From contig CM055097.1 in NCBI GenBank assembly GCA_029204225.1, positions 45,327,366 to 45,360,049 on the forward strand: a stretch of 32,684 bases of DNA, in the 5' to 3' direction. The notes under the pieces were generated by a model. The model ran no database searches. It was not told the origin of the DNA and saw nothing but the letters and a program-made list of their open reading frames with translations. Source of the stretch: Diphasiastrum complanatum (taxonomy: Eukaryota > Streptophyta > Lycopodiopsida > Lycopodiales > Lycopodiaceae). Positions 1 through 9,758 of the stretch are shown piece by piece (position 1 is the first letter of the stretch; every line of letters starts with the position of its first letter). A program made the position numbers and the translations under genes.

Positions 1-451
1 AACAATCAGATCCAACAATTAGCAAAAACCAAAGAAAGCATGAGAGATGGAGGAAGAAAGAAGAAGAGCAAGGACATTCATCAATCCATTTATGAAGGGA
101 ACCAATCTGCTTTATTGAAATGAAAAAATGAACATGTGTAGGAACTCGAGTTGGTCCCTTTTTATAATAGAGAGGAGGACACTGGCCTCTGAATCCTATT
201 GGTCCATTTTTGGCTCCCTAATTGTTCAAATTTAAAAAAGAGTGTAAACCATCCAAATTGGAGGGAAACCCAACTTTATTTTCTAACTTGATTAAAAGTC
301 TCGCAAAAAGGCCTAAAGTCCTTTTATTGACTTTCTAATTAATCAAATCTCTATGTGATCATCGAGTTGGACTTACACACGTAGGGTGCCAAATCCCTCT
401 CACATATTAACTAGGGTTAGGGTTGCCTTGGGATCCGCAAATCCTCCAACA
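1..451 (-). mobile_element. Partial LTR of a retrotransposon, minus strand, running off the window start
   Basis: Read on the minus strand, the segment begins TGTTGGAGGATTTGCGG at 451, has a TATA box (CTATTATAAAAAGG, near 157-170) and an AATAAAG polyadenylation-type signal near 110-116, then continues past position 1. This order (TG edge, U3, TATA, AATAAA) is that of a plant LTR. No polypurine tract is seen just above 451 and no coding region is attached, so whether it is a solo LTR or one end of an element cannot be told. The 3' edge lies outside the window. Confidence 0.5.
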
Positions 452-1229
452 ACCGAGTAGCAGTTTAAGACAGATTCATTAATCCTATTTTCAGATATCA
501 AAGATCAGCCACAACTCTACCAGCTTTCCTCAAATTCGATTCTGAACAGGCAGAAACCAGTTGTCTCATGACTTCCAACAACTTTCAGGGTTTCAAACCT
601 CAAAACCGAGTCTGAGAGGAGACCAACGAGCATTTTATGACAGAGTTACCATGTCAAACTTCAAGCTCTGATTTACTAGCTTAACATAGCTTCCATTCTG
701 TTAAATTTTAACATAATTGCTCATCCACCTATATTTCCATCATGCATGTTCTCAGGAGAGTTATGATTGTAAGTAACAAGTCTTAATCCTCAACATGCAA
801 TTAGTAGAATCATGTCACAAACTGGTAACAGTCCCCACAAACTGGATAGATCGATGTAGTATCAATCTATTTATGAAAACTAGCATACATGACTCAGAAT
901 ATTATGGTCTAGCATGTTTTTAATATTTAATCAAACAGAAAACTAGCTATTGAGCAAATCATTCACACCTTTGAAAGTTTCCTCAACTAAAACAGAAAAT
1001 TCAGAATGAATTCACACTAATTCTTAGCATCTATTACCAAAACTGACCATGTAGAAGAGCACTCTACCATCATATTGGCCAAGCATGCTTTCAATCGAAA
1101 TTTGTGAATCCAACTCCATAATTTCTTTGAGAAAATAACACTTCAACTGGGATGTAAATCCAAGTGCTCCTAACTTCCAAATCGATGGAGAGCTTGCCAC
1201 CCTCCTATCCAAGACCACATCTTAGCCAA
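452..1229. other. Non-coding, probable decayed retroelement DNA
   Basis: No reading frame with recognisable protein content. The segment lies between the minus-strand LTR and a minus-strand primer-site motif, so it may be the leader or remnant interior of an LTR element. Confidence 0.3.
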
Positions 1230-1241
1230 GCTTTGATACCA
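1230..1241 (-). other. Primer-binding-site-like motif (initiator Met tRNA type)
   Basis: The minus strand reads TGGTATCAAAGC, one mismatch from the common plant LTR primer site TGGTATCAGAGC, which pairs with the 3' end of initiator Met tRNA. It is preceded one base away by ...GGGATTTACA, a plausible LTR 3' end, so an LTR would lie at higher coordinates from about 1243. The matching TGTAAATCCC... start was not found. Confidence 0.4.
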
Positions 1242-1379
1242 ATGTAAATCCCAAAAGGGATAACCCCTAAGATGAGGATAGGAGAACACAATAGGAGAGG
1301 ATATGGAGCCAAACCGCCCAACCAAACCTAGATCAAATATGGATCTAGCCCCCCAATCCATGCCATGTGAAGCAATAGG

Positions 1380-2236
1380 AGAAGAGAAAAACTAGTAACC
1401 TAAATAGATCACATCTTTTCATGCAGTCCTCCTGCCTATATCTGTCACACAGACATGCAATACTCCATATGTCTCAATTAGTGTGTCTGGGTCCTCTCAA
1501 AGTTATTAGTCCTAAACTGGCCATGACATGGAATTAAATCATGGCGTGACCAATAATCTTGAATATTGGAGGGCCGGTCTACTATATTAGGACTATTCCA
1601 GGTCCTTAACCGAATATGGCCATGAAACTGACTTCTTCAACAACTTCGTTCATCAACCGAAGTGTCCGACGAGAAACGTCTCCAGCCACTTCCCAAAATG
1701 CAAAAAGAGAGAAAATGTGCGACGTTCTCATCCATGTCAACGATCCCCAATCGCTTGACCATGTATTTAATGTACAGCTGTCATTCTGTCATTGTAGTTC
1801 AACTACTCCCTGAGTACAACTATGTACTTAGTTAGATGACAAACATTTATTGTAAATAGATATATGGATCCGGTGTATAAATACACTTTCATTACACCCT
1901 CTACGTGATGCTCCGTCCATGAGACGAACAAATTTGAGCCTCCAAGTTACGTCTCCATTCTAGTTGTAACTCATTGTTGTGCTTCAGTGTAATATAACAG
2001 CAATACACTTTTCTATCTATGGATAACGTAGATGAATGCTTATTGTGATTTGAATGCACTTCGCTTCTGCTTGATCACGCTCGTTTACTCACTTTGATCA
2101 GATCACGGACGTCTACGACTCTTCAGTTTTTGATTAGACGATGGTTGTCTTTATGCTTGAAGAACTTGCATTTTTCATCACACAATCAATCTAAGTTTTC
2201 AGAATTGAACTTCTTATTGAATCTGATTTCCAATAA
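1380..2236 (+). other. Possible decayed LTR/promoter-like segment
   Basis: No convincing coding content. The segment has a good TATA box (GTGTATAAATACAC, near 1873-1885) followed by about 350 bases of mixed sequence ending ...CCAATAACA near 2236, as in the R-U5 part of an LTR. A matching TGTTATTGG start is not visible, so the call is tentative. Confidence 0.25.
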
Positions 2237-2517
2237 CACCTCACATAGTTTCTAATCTCTTCGGTAGACTATACACATGCATTTGTTTTTGAGTATGAAT
2301 TGACTTTTTAAGATCCTGTTGGGCAGACCGCTTGAGCTGTGATTATAGCTTAGCATTTACATTCCTTTAGATTGTTCTTACATGTAGCAGCCCATAATAT
2401 CGGGAGAGTCGTTGATCAACTATTTCCTTCTCTCTTTCCCGTTCGTGTTCTAGCGCCCTATCAGTTAACACTTGCAACTTGGCAGTACCCTAACACATAG
2501 GCAAGCAAGTAGATTGA

Positions 2518-2695
2518 CACGTGACATGTGTCATATTTTACTTGTAAACCCTTACATGTGTCACTCATGCAGTAGACCACCATTGAGCATGTGACATGTG
2601 TCATATTTGACTAGTAAACCCTTACACATGTCACTCATTCACTAGACCAAGTGTCCCAGTGAGCATATGACATGTGTTCTGTTGACTAGTCAACT
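2518..2695. repeat. Imperfect tandem repeat, about 75-bp unit, two and a half copies
   Basis: GACATGTGTCATATTT followed by a conserved block (TAAACCCTTACA..TGTCACTCAT..AGTAGACCA..) occurs twice in a row. A third, shortened copy starts at GACATGTGTTCTGTTGACT near 2669. Each unit carries CACATGT/ACATGTG palindromic cores. Confidence 0.6.
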
Positions 2696-2699
2696 CTCC

Positions 2700-3657
2700 T
2701 ACTTTTTAGGAGGTCAACCCAACCACTCTTAATTAGTGACCTAGTACCCTATATCGAAGTCAACATGTGACTTAGAGGCTCAATAACTATAATAACAATG
2801 TTATTTACATTTTGTTTACAAAGGTCACCATAGGCTGATGACTTAGCCACTTCAATATTTTACAAAAAGTACATATGTGCATAAAACTATAAATAACTAG
2901 GATAGGGAGTGATAGCTATAAAAGTATATTATAGAAAGGAGTTTTGCAATCTTTTGAGAAAATATGCATATCAATACAATAAATTTGATTTTATATCAAC
3001 AACAAAGGCCATATATATAAGTAAAAACAATGCATCATGCATAATATGGATCGTTTGTGTCATGCTAGTTGTAAATAAAGTAACAATTGTGTGTGTTGTG
3101 AGCAATATAATTAATTGTATGTTAAGTTGTCATATTTTATTATGTATCATTTATTTCTTCATGATCATCTGCTATAACATCGATATCATTTGTTACATCA
3201 AATCCACCAAACTAAATGAGTCTATCTCTAACTCTATCCACATATCGCAAAGGGTAAATATCTTTCAGCAACTGTTCATTCTTCAAAGAAGTAGTGATGT
3301 TTCAAGCTTGTTATCTCAACGCATGTAAAATTACCACGTGGAGACTTTTGCTTCTCTTTATCTGTCATGCCTCTGAATTATTCATTGTTTGTTCGATTCC
3401 CAGTGCCTTATCCATTGGGTAATGGAGTCACTCCCCACCCTATTGTATTGTTTCTATTTTCAATTTTCCTCTCTCAATCCCTTTTTGATTATGCACCTTT
3501 ACAATCATTCATGCCCATAGGAGTATTTTGCAAGTGCCCAATGCAACTCAGAATTATGCAGAGATGCAATGAAATTGTATGCATGGAAAACTGAGACTTG
3601 TAGCAAATGCTCATCACACCGTGTCTAGTATGTGATGCATAATAGTGAGGTGGGTGT
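2700..3657. other. AT-rich intergenic sequence, nothing recognised
   Basis: Open frames at 2909-3328 and 3367-3594 (plus strand) are Ile/Cys- or Phe-rich translations of AT-rich DNA. They have no motif I can name and are not called as genes. Confidence 0.4.
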
Positions 3658-4210
3658 TTATAGTGCATTCCTGCACATTTCTGTTTGTCTGTTTTTTAAT
3701 TCCCCGGTGTAATTGAGGTCTACTTCAGGCACATCTACAAGGGCTGGGTCGGCGCCTTCCAAGAACTTGAAATAGAACATTTCATTCAGGGTTTTCCGTT
3801 CCTTGGAGGACTTATCACGTACCCGCAAGTATAGTACTAGGTCAGATCCTAGTTCCATTGGCTCATTGGAGTTGTACTACCATTTAGCAAGGTGAACTTT
3901 GGTGTTGGCTATGATTTTTTCTTGTCTTTTGTACTCCTCCCTATGGCTTATATATTTTCTGTCACTAGCCTCCTTGAGTTCAGTGTACTTCCGTTTCCAA
4001 GAATCTCGTTGGCACTGCTCATTAGTAGTTCTGATTCGGAGGTTTTTTTCTATTTTTGAGTTCTTGCTTCAAGTTGTGGATTTCTTGGACGTGTCGTTCT
4101 CGTTCTTTGGAAAGTATTACAACCATTGCCTCGCTTGATTTCTTAGATTCTCGATTAACAAACGCCTCATCTCCTCTAGTAGTCATGTCCTGGTGAACAA
4201 GATTTCTCAT
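3658..4210 (-). pseudogene. Decayed coiled-coil protein, possibly a retroelement gag-region fragment
   Basis: The minus strand from 4210 encodes an N-terminal piece rich in Lys, Glu and Arg with a heptad-like pattern (about ILSKERERHVQEIHNLKQEL). The frame slips near 4040 in an A-rich run. The next frame continues with further charged helix (KYTELKEASDRKYISHREEY), hits one TAG after HLAKW near 3869, then reads on to MELGSDLVLYLRVRDKS and the terminal stop at 3658. Continuity of charged helical sequence across both breaks argues that this was one protein. I do not recognise the family. Long coiled coils occur in the gag-side ORFs of plant Ty3/gypsy elements, and a gypsy reverse transcriptase relic lies on the same strand at 5.5-6.2 kb, which is suggestive only. 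Confidence 0.4.
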
Positions 4211-4309
4211 GTTGCTTTAGAAGTTGGTTGGGACAATGCAGTGGTATTAACAACATGTAGTATATTTTTCCAATTCAATTTTGTTTTTTTAGATGACTCA
4301 CAGTATCTT

Positions 4310-4960
4310 AGCCGAGCCGAAACTCGAAAAAACACCAAAAATTCGAAAAATTGAAAAATCACGAATACTCAAAAAATGAACTCGAATTTTTTTTTTTTTG
4401 GTTTTTTTTTTTTTTTGGAAAAACTCAAAAAATTTAGAGCGACTCGAAAAAATCTCGAAATGACTCGAAAATTCATAGACTCTCGAAAAATTCTGAACGA
4501 CTCGAAAAAATCTTGAAATGATTCAAAAATTCAAAGACTCTCGAAAAATTTGAAATGACTCGAAAAAAATTCCAAGAGACTCAAAAAACAGAGAAACTCA
4601 AAAAATTCAAAAAACTGAGGAGCCTCGAAAAAATTGCGAATAGTCTCAAAAAGTCTAGAAACTTCAAAAATTTGCGAAAATTGTGAAAAACTCGAAGAAT
4701 TCGAGAGACTGAAACTTTTGAAAATACTCAAAAAATTTGCAAAAATCTCGAAAATCGCAAAAAACTCAAAGAATTCGAGAGAGTGAAACTTTTGAAAATA
4801 CTCGAAAAATTCGCGAAGGTCTCGAAAAAGTCTAAATCTTGAAAAATTTGAGAAATCCGAAAATTTCAAGAAGTTCAAAAAACTTCCGAAAAATTCGAAA
4901 GATTTGAGAGAATTTGTGATACTCTAAAAAGTCCAGAAACTCGAAAACTTTCTAGATAGC
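4310..4960. repeat. Degenerate (A)CTCGAAAAAT repeat block
   Basis: About 650 bases built almost wholly from CTCGAAAAA, TCGAAAATTC and ACTCAAAAAATT variants with no fixed period, plus two T-runs near 4388-4416. The minus-strand Phe/Ser/Glu-rich frame inside it (4531-4878) is an artefact of the repeat. The motif is close to self-complementary (TCGA), so the block is full of short inverted repeats. Confidence 0.75.
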
Positions 4961-5549
4961 TGTAATTTCAGCGGATGCAATTTTTTTTTTTCATAACATA
5001 CAGAATGGAAAAGAAATTCATGAAACAACAAGATTAGCAAAGTAGAAAAATGAACAAATGAAAATAAACATAAATTTTATATCTTTCTTTATCCCATAGG
5101 TAAGATCAAGAATAAGGGTGTAGCTTGTCATCATATCGTCTACCCAACATCGATCTTGCTATCAGGAAATTCATCTTGTGCTTCAATCATACTATGTGAT
5201 TCAGTATTTTTTTTTCTATTTTTTTTTAGCACATCCGGTCGTTCACATACATGATAAAGGTTTAAATCTCTATTTGACACCAACCAACGATAACAAGAAT
5301 GGTACGTCAACTGCTCATAAAGAGAAATTTTTTCAAAATTGTAGATATATTGCTTATGCCATAAGGCTCATCACCATTGTCTTTAGATATATCCACATTA
5401 GGGAGAACAACATGCATTTGGTCATCTTGGGTGTATGTTTGGGAACGAGGACCTTTCTTGGGCCGGGGGGGGGGTATACCTTGTCAAATAATTTTTTCAT
5501 ACTCAGATTTCTCATCATTAATATATCTAGGTAGTTTCCTATTCCAATT
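4961..5549. other. AT-rich spacer with a G10 run
   Basis: No gene recognised. There is a T-run at about 4981-4991 and a pure G tract near 5465-5474. The minus strand here may be the decayed continuation of the gypsy pol relic that ends at 5550, but no RNase H motif survives. Confidence 0.35.
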
Positions 5550-6234
5550 TCACTCAGATTCTCCTTTCAAAAACCCAGTCATAGGGTAGGTTATTGAGAC
5601 GTAGGCCAACACATAGTTTCTACAGTAGCCAGTCTCTCCTAAGAAAGATTGTAACTGGGTAACTGTGGAGGACGACATAATGGCTAAGAGTATTGTGATC
5701 TTTTTTGGATCGGTGGCTATACCATAATGACTAATAACATGTCCTAATAGCACACCATAGAGTACTCCAAATATACACTTGTTGACATTCAGAGCTATAC
5801 AAGTAGTAGCACACTTTTGAAAATATTTTTCAAGTATTGCCAAATGTTCTTTAACAGAAGATGCTCCACATAAGTCATCCATAAAGATTTTCAAGTTTTC
5901 ATTCATGAACCTTTGATATGTGGCTAGAGCGTTTGATAAACCGAAAGGCATAACGTGATAGGTGAAAACTCCAAAGGTGGTAGTGAAAGTGGTTTTAAGC
6001 TTATCTTCTTCGACAATGGCTATTTGGTTATATCTTTGAAAACAGTCCATGAAAGAGTAGATCTCTCTCTCTGCCAATTCTTCTAGCACTTGGTCTGTAA
6101 AAGGTAGTAGATAATAATCTTTTCTTGTGTGCTTGTTCAGTTGGTACTCCCCAATCAATGAGAATTTTCAGGCTCTCAGAAGTATGATTGTAGGGAGAGA
6201 TTGCTATCTTCACTTGGTTTCTAGGTACAGACAC
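5550..6234 (-). pseudogene. Ty3/gypsy reverse transcriptase fragment
   Basis: The minus-strand frame from 6158 shows the core RT blocks of Ty3/gypsy in order: LNKHTRKDYYLLPF with the D..LPF block, YSFMDCFQRYNQIAI (first catalytic Asp), TTFTTTFGVFTYHVMPFGL (the FG..Y.VMPFGL block), KIFMDDL (the catalytic DD box, FMDD rather than the more usual YxDD), then LGHVIS, GIATDPKK and LQSFLGETGYCRNYV at the RT/RNase H junction. About ten residues usually found between the FxRFM block and the FMDD block are missing. The upstream piece (RNQVKIAISPYNHTSESLKI, in the overlapping frame from 6234) needs a frameshift to join. Protease, RNase H and integrase are absent. This is a dead, truncated relic; only the RT core is secure. 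Confidence 0.9.
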
Positions 6235-6529
6235 TGATTCCTAGATCGTCCTTACTTGCATATGGGGGTTAGTAATAGAATCATTAGCAAGACTTTCACT
6301 GGAAGTTCCTAGAACCAATTCAGCGTGTTGAAACCATGCTCTTCTAGGATCATTCACTAGATTTTTGCTATCATTTTTAGATGCTACAGATGAGTGTACT
6401 CGTGACTCAAAGATTGGAGTTTGTGTAAGAGATTGTGTTATTTCTAGAGGTGGCGTCTGTCAGATGCCAATACCCGTCAATCACAAGCTCGTATATCTCT
6501 AGATAACTATGTTCTCCATAGTGATGTAC
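6235..6529. other. Short unassigned stretch between two retroelement relics
   Basis: The junction between the minus-strand gypsy fragment and the plus-strand copia 3' end. No motif recognised. Confidence 0.3.
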
Positions 6530-6717
6530 ATTGAACTAAAGTATAACTTTGTCAGAAGCAAAGTTTTCAACGAAGAGGTCAGATTGTAGTACTGTCGAAC
6601 GCAAGATATGACAGCAGATATTTTTGCCAAAGCATTAAGCTTGGATGCACACAAAAGGGTTTTTGCAGAACTAAGTTTAAAGGTCCAAGACATTCATGGA
6701 TTCAGATTAAGAGGGAG
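6530..6717 (+). pseudogene. Ty1/copia RNase H C-terminal fragment with polypurine tract
   Basis: One frame reads IELKYNFVRSKVFNEEVRL, a TAG, then MTADIFAKALS and a short tail running into the LTR. These are the last blocks of copia pol: the HIE..YHFVR..V block and the T.DIFTKAL block just before the 3' LTR. The same two blocks occur in the better preserved copia element at 31.2 kb. The polypurine tract AAGAGGGAG (about 6709-6717) sits immediately before TGTTGG. One in-frame stop and loss of everything upstream make it a relic. Family assignment is secure. Confidence 0.85.
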
Positions 6718-7795
6718 TGTTGGATTATTCTCCTTCCTACTAATCAACTAATCGTTTTTTAATCTTCATCCAACTGTTTATCTAGTTCTGTGAATTTTTC
6801 CGTGTCTTTATACAGTCTGCAGAATTACAAGTGTTTTTACACAGTTTGTAGAAATACACAGAGTTTGACAACAGTGTCGCATTTTCACTCTCTACAAATC
6901 CGATAGTGCCGTCTGTCAAGAATCTCGTGTAAAATACAGTGTCGGCTTTTTCGCATTTTTCGCTTGTCAAGAATTACGTGTAAAAATGTAGTGTCACCTT
7001 TTTTGCATTTTTTGTCTGTCAGGAATTACGTGTAAAAATGCAGTGTCATCTTTTTCGTATTTTTCACTTGTTAGGAATTACGTGTGAAAATGCAATGTCA
7101 CTTTTATCGTATTTTTAGCCTGTCAGAAATTACGTGCAAAAATGCAGTGTTTCCTTTTTCGCCTATTAGAAATCACGAGTAAAAATGCATTGTCGCATTT
7201 TTCGCCTGTGGCAGTTTACGTTCATTTACGCAAATTGACAGTTTATGTTCATTTATGTAGATAGACTATTTATGGCCAATTGTCAATACTTATCAACAAG
7301 TAACTTCTGAAAAGAATTGGATTAATGCCACCAACCAACTGGCAATTGCATTTGACGACCTAATTACTTAGTATAAATCAGCTGTTATCAGCAAAAGGAT
7401 CAACATTGTGAATTGTGAAGGAGTTAGTGTTATTACAGGACGTTTCCTGCGCTCTCATCAAGCAGATCGTTCACAATCAGAAAGTATTGCTGTTAGCTCT
7501 CTATCAAGCTTTCAAGCTTGAACTCTCTTGAGCACTCTAGTTCAATCTTTTAGAAATTTATTTTAGAGTTGCTATTGCAATACTGCTTATCAATAGAGTT
7601 GCTTATTTCATACTTATTCTCAGTTATTCAAAGACAACTATAGAGTGCACAGTTTCTATCCACTATGGTTTTGCACTCATTAGCATCTGATTTTGTTTTT
7701 CTAAATCAATACTATTTCCTTATTGCATTCAGTTTGTGTCAGAATGCATTGCTTTTGTAACTGATAGAAATTGTCTGAGAATTCAATACTTTACA
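6718..7795 (+). mobile_element. 3' LTR of the copia relic, with tandem-repeat U3
   Basis: Starts TGTTGGATTATTCTCC directly after the polypurine tract. It contains a U3 tandem repeat block (6916-7215), a TATA box (TTAGTATAAATCAG, near 7368-7381) and an R-U5-like stretch with (GA)CTCTCTATCAAGC. The start is firm. The end is a guess: TTTACA at 7795 fits a TGT...ACA pairing, but no target-site duplication can be checked because the 5' part of the element is missing. Confidence 0.7.
6916..7215 (+). repeat. About 52-bp tandem repeat in LTR U3, six degenerate copies
   Basis: The unit is roughly CTGTCAGGAATTACGTGTAA followed by AAATGCAGTGTCA-CTTTTTCGCATTTTTCG. Copies begin near 6916, 6963, 7015, 7067, 7118 and 7161, and the last two are shortened. 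Each full copy carries an ACGT core (TTACGTGTAA) and a TTTTTCG(C/T)ATTTTTCG block. Position upstream of the TATA box suggests U3 enhancer repeats. Confidence 0.8.
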
Positions 7796-7914
7796 TTTGG
7801 CTACATAATCACTTAGTATCTAGTGAAAGTTAGTTGCTAAAGATTGGACGCGATTTCCATCACTACTGCTTTGTTCAATTTTTGATAGGCATGGTCATGC
7901 ATTGGAAGTAGGAA

Positions 7915-8037
7915 GTTTTCGGATTCTATTACTCACCTATTTACGACACGAAGTCCATTCTGTCACTGATTCATAGTGACTTATGTGGTCCCATGAGCGT
8001 ACCCTATTTGGGTCAAGCTCTATATTTTAACACAATC
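7915..8037 (+). pseudogene. Ty1/copia integrase fragment
   Basis: The plus frame reads ...SLIHSDLCGPMSVPYLGQA and stops at TAA near 8032. LIHSDLCGPM is the first catalytic-Asp block of copia integrase (consensus L.HSDLCGPM). The rest of the integrase is absent: sequence changes abruptly to the transposase-like gene within about 15 bases. This abrupt edge may be where the 8-15.6 kb element inserted or recombined. Confidence 0.75.
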
Positions 8038-8047
8038 AAACATATGT

Positions 8048-9498
8048 ATGCATAAGATCACTGGAACTCCATTTCATATTGAGGAGGTGTATGAAAATGA
8101 TGGAAAATCAATAATCTATAATTCATCAAACAACTTATTTGTTGATCTAAATTACTTGTTGAGATACATCGTCACATTCTATGATATAATCTATGAAAAG
8201 GTGAATGGCAAAATAATCATAGCACTTAAGTTAGATGAGTCAGAAATTGTGAAAGGGCAGAAGATGGAGAGGGTTAGTATAACTCTCATGAATGGTGCTC
8301 TATCACAAACAGAGAACCAAAAAGATTTCAGATTCAGTGTCCAGGATATATGGTGGTTGGCATCGTTTCAGGTAACTAGCCTCATTATTACATTACATTC
8401 ATTGAATAGTATTAATTCATTGTAAATCAAGTCTGATTAATTCTCTGGACAGGAGGATCATGATATATTATCATGGATATTCTCAAGGATGTCTTATCCT
8501 AGGATCATCAAGGACCATATGGATGGAGGACTTCTCAATGTTCCAGGAGTTGGAGACTTCAATGTTGAATGGCACTTAGCAGGTGATTTGAAAACATTGA
8601 AATTTATGTATAATGTCTCTCACGGTGCTACATCAAAACACCCTTGTTTGTACTGCATGAAAATGGCAAAAGATCTAACTAGGAGTACACCAATTAGTAT
8701 AGAATATGCAGATCCAAACTGGAAGCCTGTGCTGCCTATCCCCTTGAAAAATGTGCATGTTTGCACTCTTCATGCAGAAGTTAGATTAATAGAAAAGATC
8801 ATTTATCTTCATATAGTTTTTGCTTGAAATACTAAGCCAACATCATTAGCAAAAGAAGCTCTCTCTCGATTAGAAGATGTTTTATCAAAAACAGGACTCT
8901 ATAAGGGACATGTCAAAATTCAAAAAGATGAAAAGCTTTCAGGAAAGAATGGGAACATGCCAACTAAGCCAAGCATAGGAGGAGCAAACGCACGTCGTTT
9001 CCTATCAAATCATACTAGTAAGGCTTCTAATATTCAACACTCAGTCTGGACAGATATTATAGCTGCCACTCAGGACTTCGAGAAAGACGGCAAAACCAAA
9101 GTACTAAAAGTTGATGTATGGAAGAAGCTTGATAGTATGATTGCTATTTTAAGAAAAGAAAAATACTCTGATATTGATAAGAAAGCTGTCCAAAGGACTT
9201 GTGTCGAGTTTGTTAATGCAGTATCAAAAGCATGGGGAGCAAATCACATCACTCATTACATGGTTAGTATAAAATTTTCAAGATGCTTTCAATTTTTCAT
9301 ATATATTTAGATCCAAACATAAGACTAACATTATGATTTTGACATATGCAGCACATACTAAGAGATCATACAACATTTTTTGCAAACACATACGTAAGCT
9401 TGAGTGTATGGTCATCACAAGGGATGGAGAAGTCACACTGGGAAGCACGAGCAACATTTCATCGAAATACACAACATGGAGAAACCAATGAAAAATGA
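8048..9498 (+). pseudogene. Transposase-like protein, spliced and broken (family not identified)
   Basis: Three exons share one conceptual protein: 8048-8371, 8453-9262 and 9352-9498. The introns are 8372-8452 (CAG^GTAACT...GACAG) and 9263-9351 (ATG^GTTAGT...TGCAG), 81 and 89 bp; both joins keep frame. Exon 2 has one in-frame TGA at 8825. Motifs in order: ALKLDESEIVKGQKMERVS (Asp at residue 63), WWLASF, AGDLKTLKFM with a second Asp, HPCLYCMK (CxxC), LHAEVRLIEKI (possible acidic third residue), GGANARRFLSNH, and a C-terminal VWSSQGMEKSHWEARATFHR. The layout (Asp ... GDLK with CxxC ... helix with Glu) resembles RNase-H-fold transposases, but I cannot name the superfamily. The N-terminus is probably cut off at the copia integrase junction. 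Weak coding similarity may continue to about 9670 with further stops. Confidence 0.55.
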
Positions 9499-9758
9499 AA
9501 CTACATTTGTCAATTGTTTCAGTAGTTCTATCGCAGAGTTCAGATTTCACATATAACAAAGTCCACACAATACAACAAGTTTAGAAAAGCATGCAAGTTC
9601 ATACAGGAAGAGAAAATTAGATGATTGTTGAGTAGGAGATCATCATTGTCATCAAATCATGATGTGTTCAGAATTGCTTTGCAAATTCATTGAAAAAGAG
9701 AGGAGAAATACTCAATGAAAATGTATTGATTGTATTATAACAAAATACAAAGTGTCAA

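Noticed and set aside
4531-4878. Phe-rich 115-codon minus-strand frame
   Set aside because: It lies wholly inside the TCGAAAA low-complexity block, which has few stop codons by composition.
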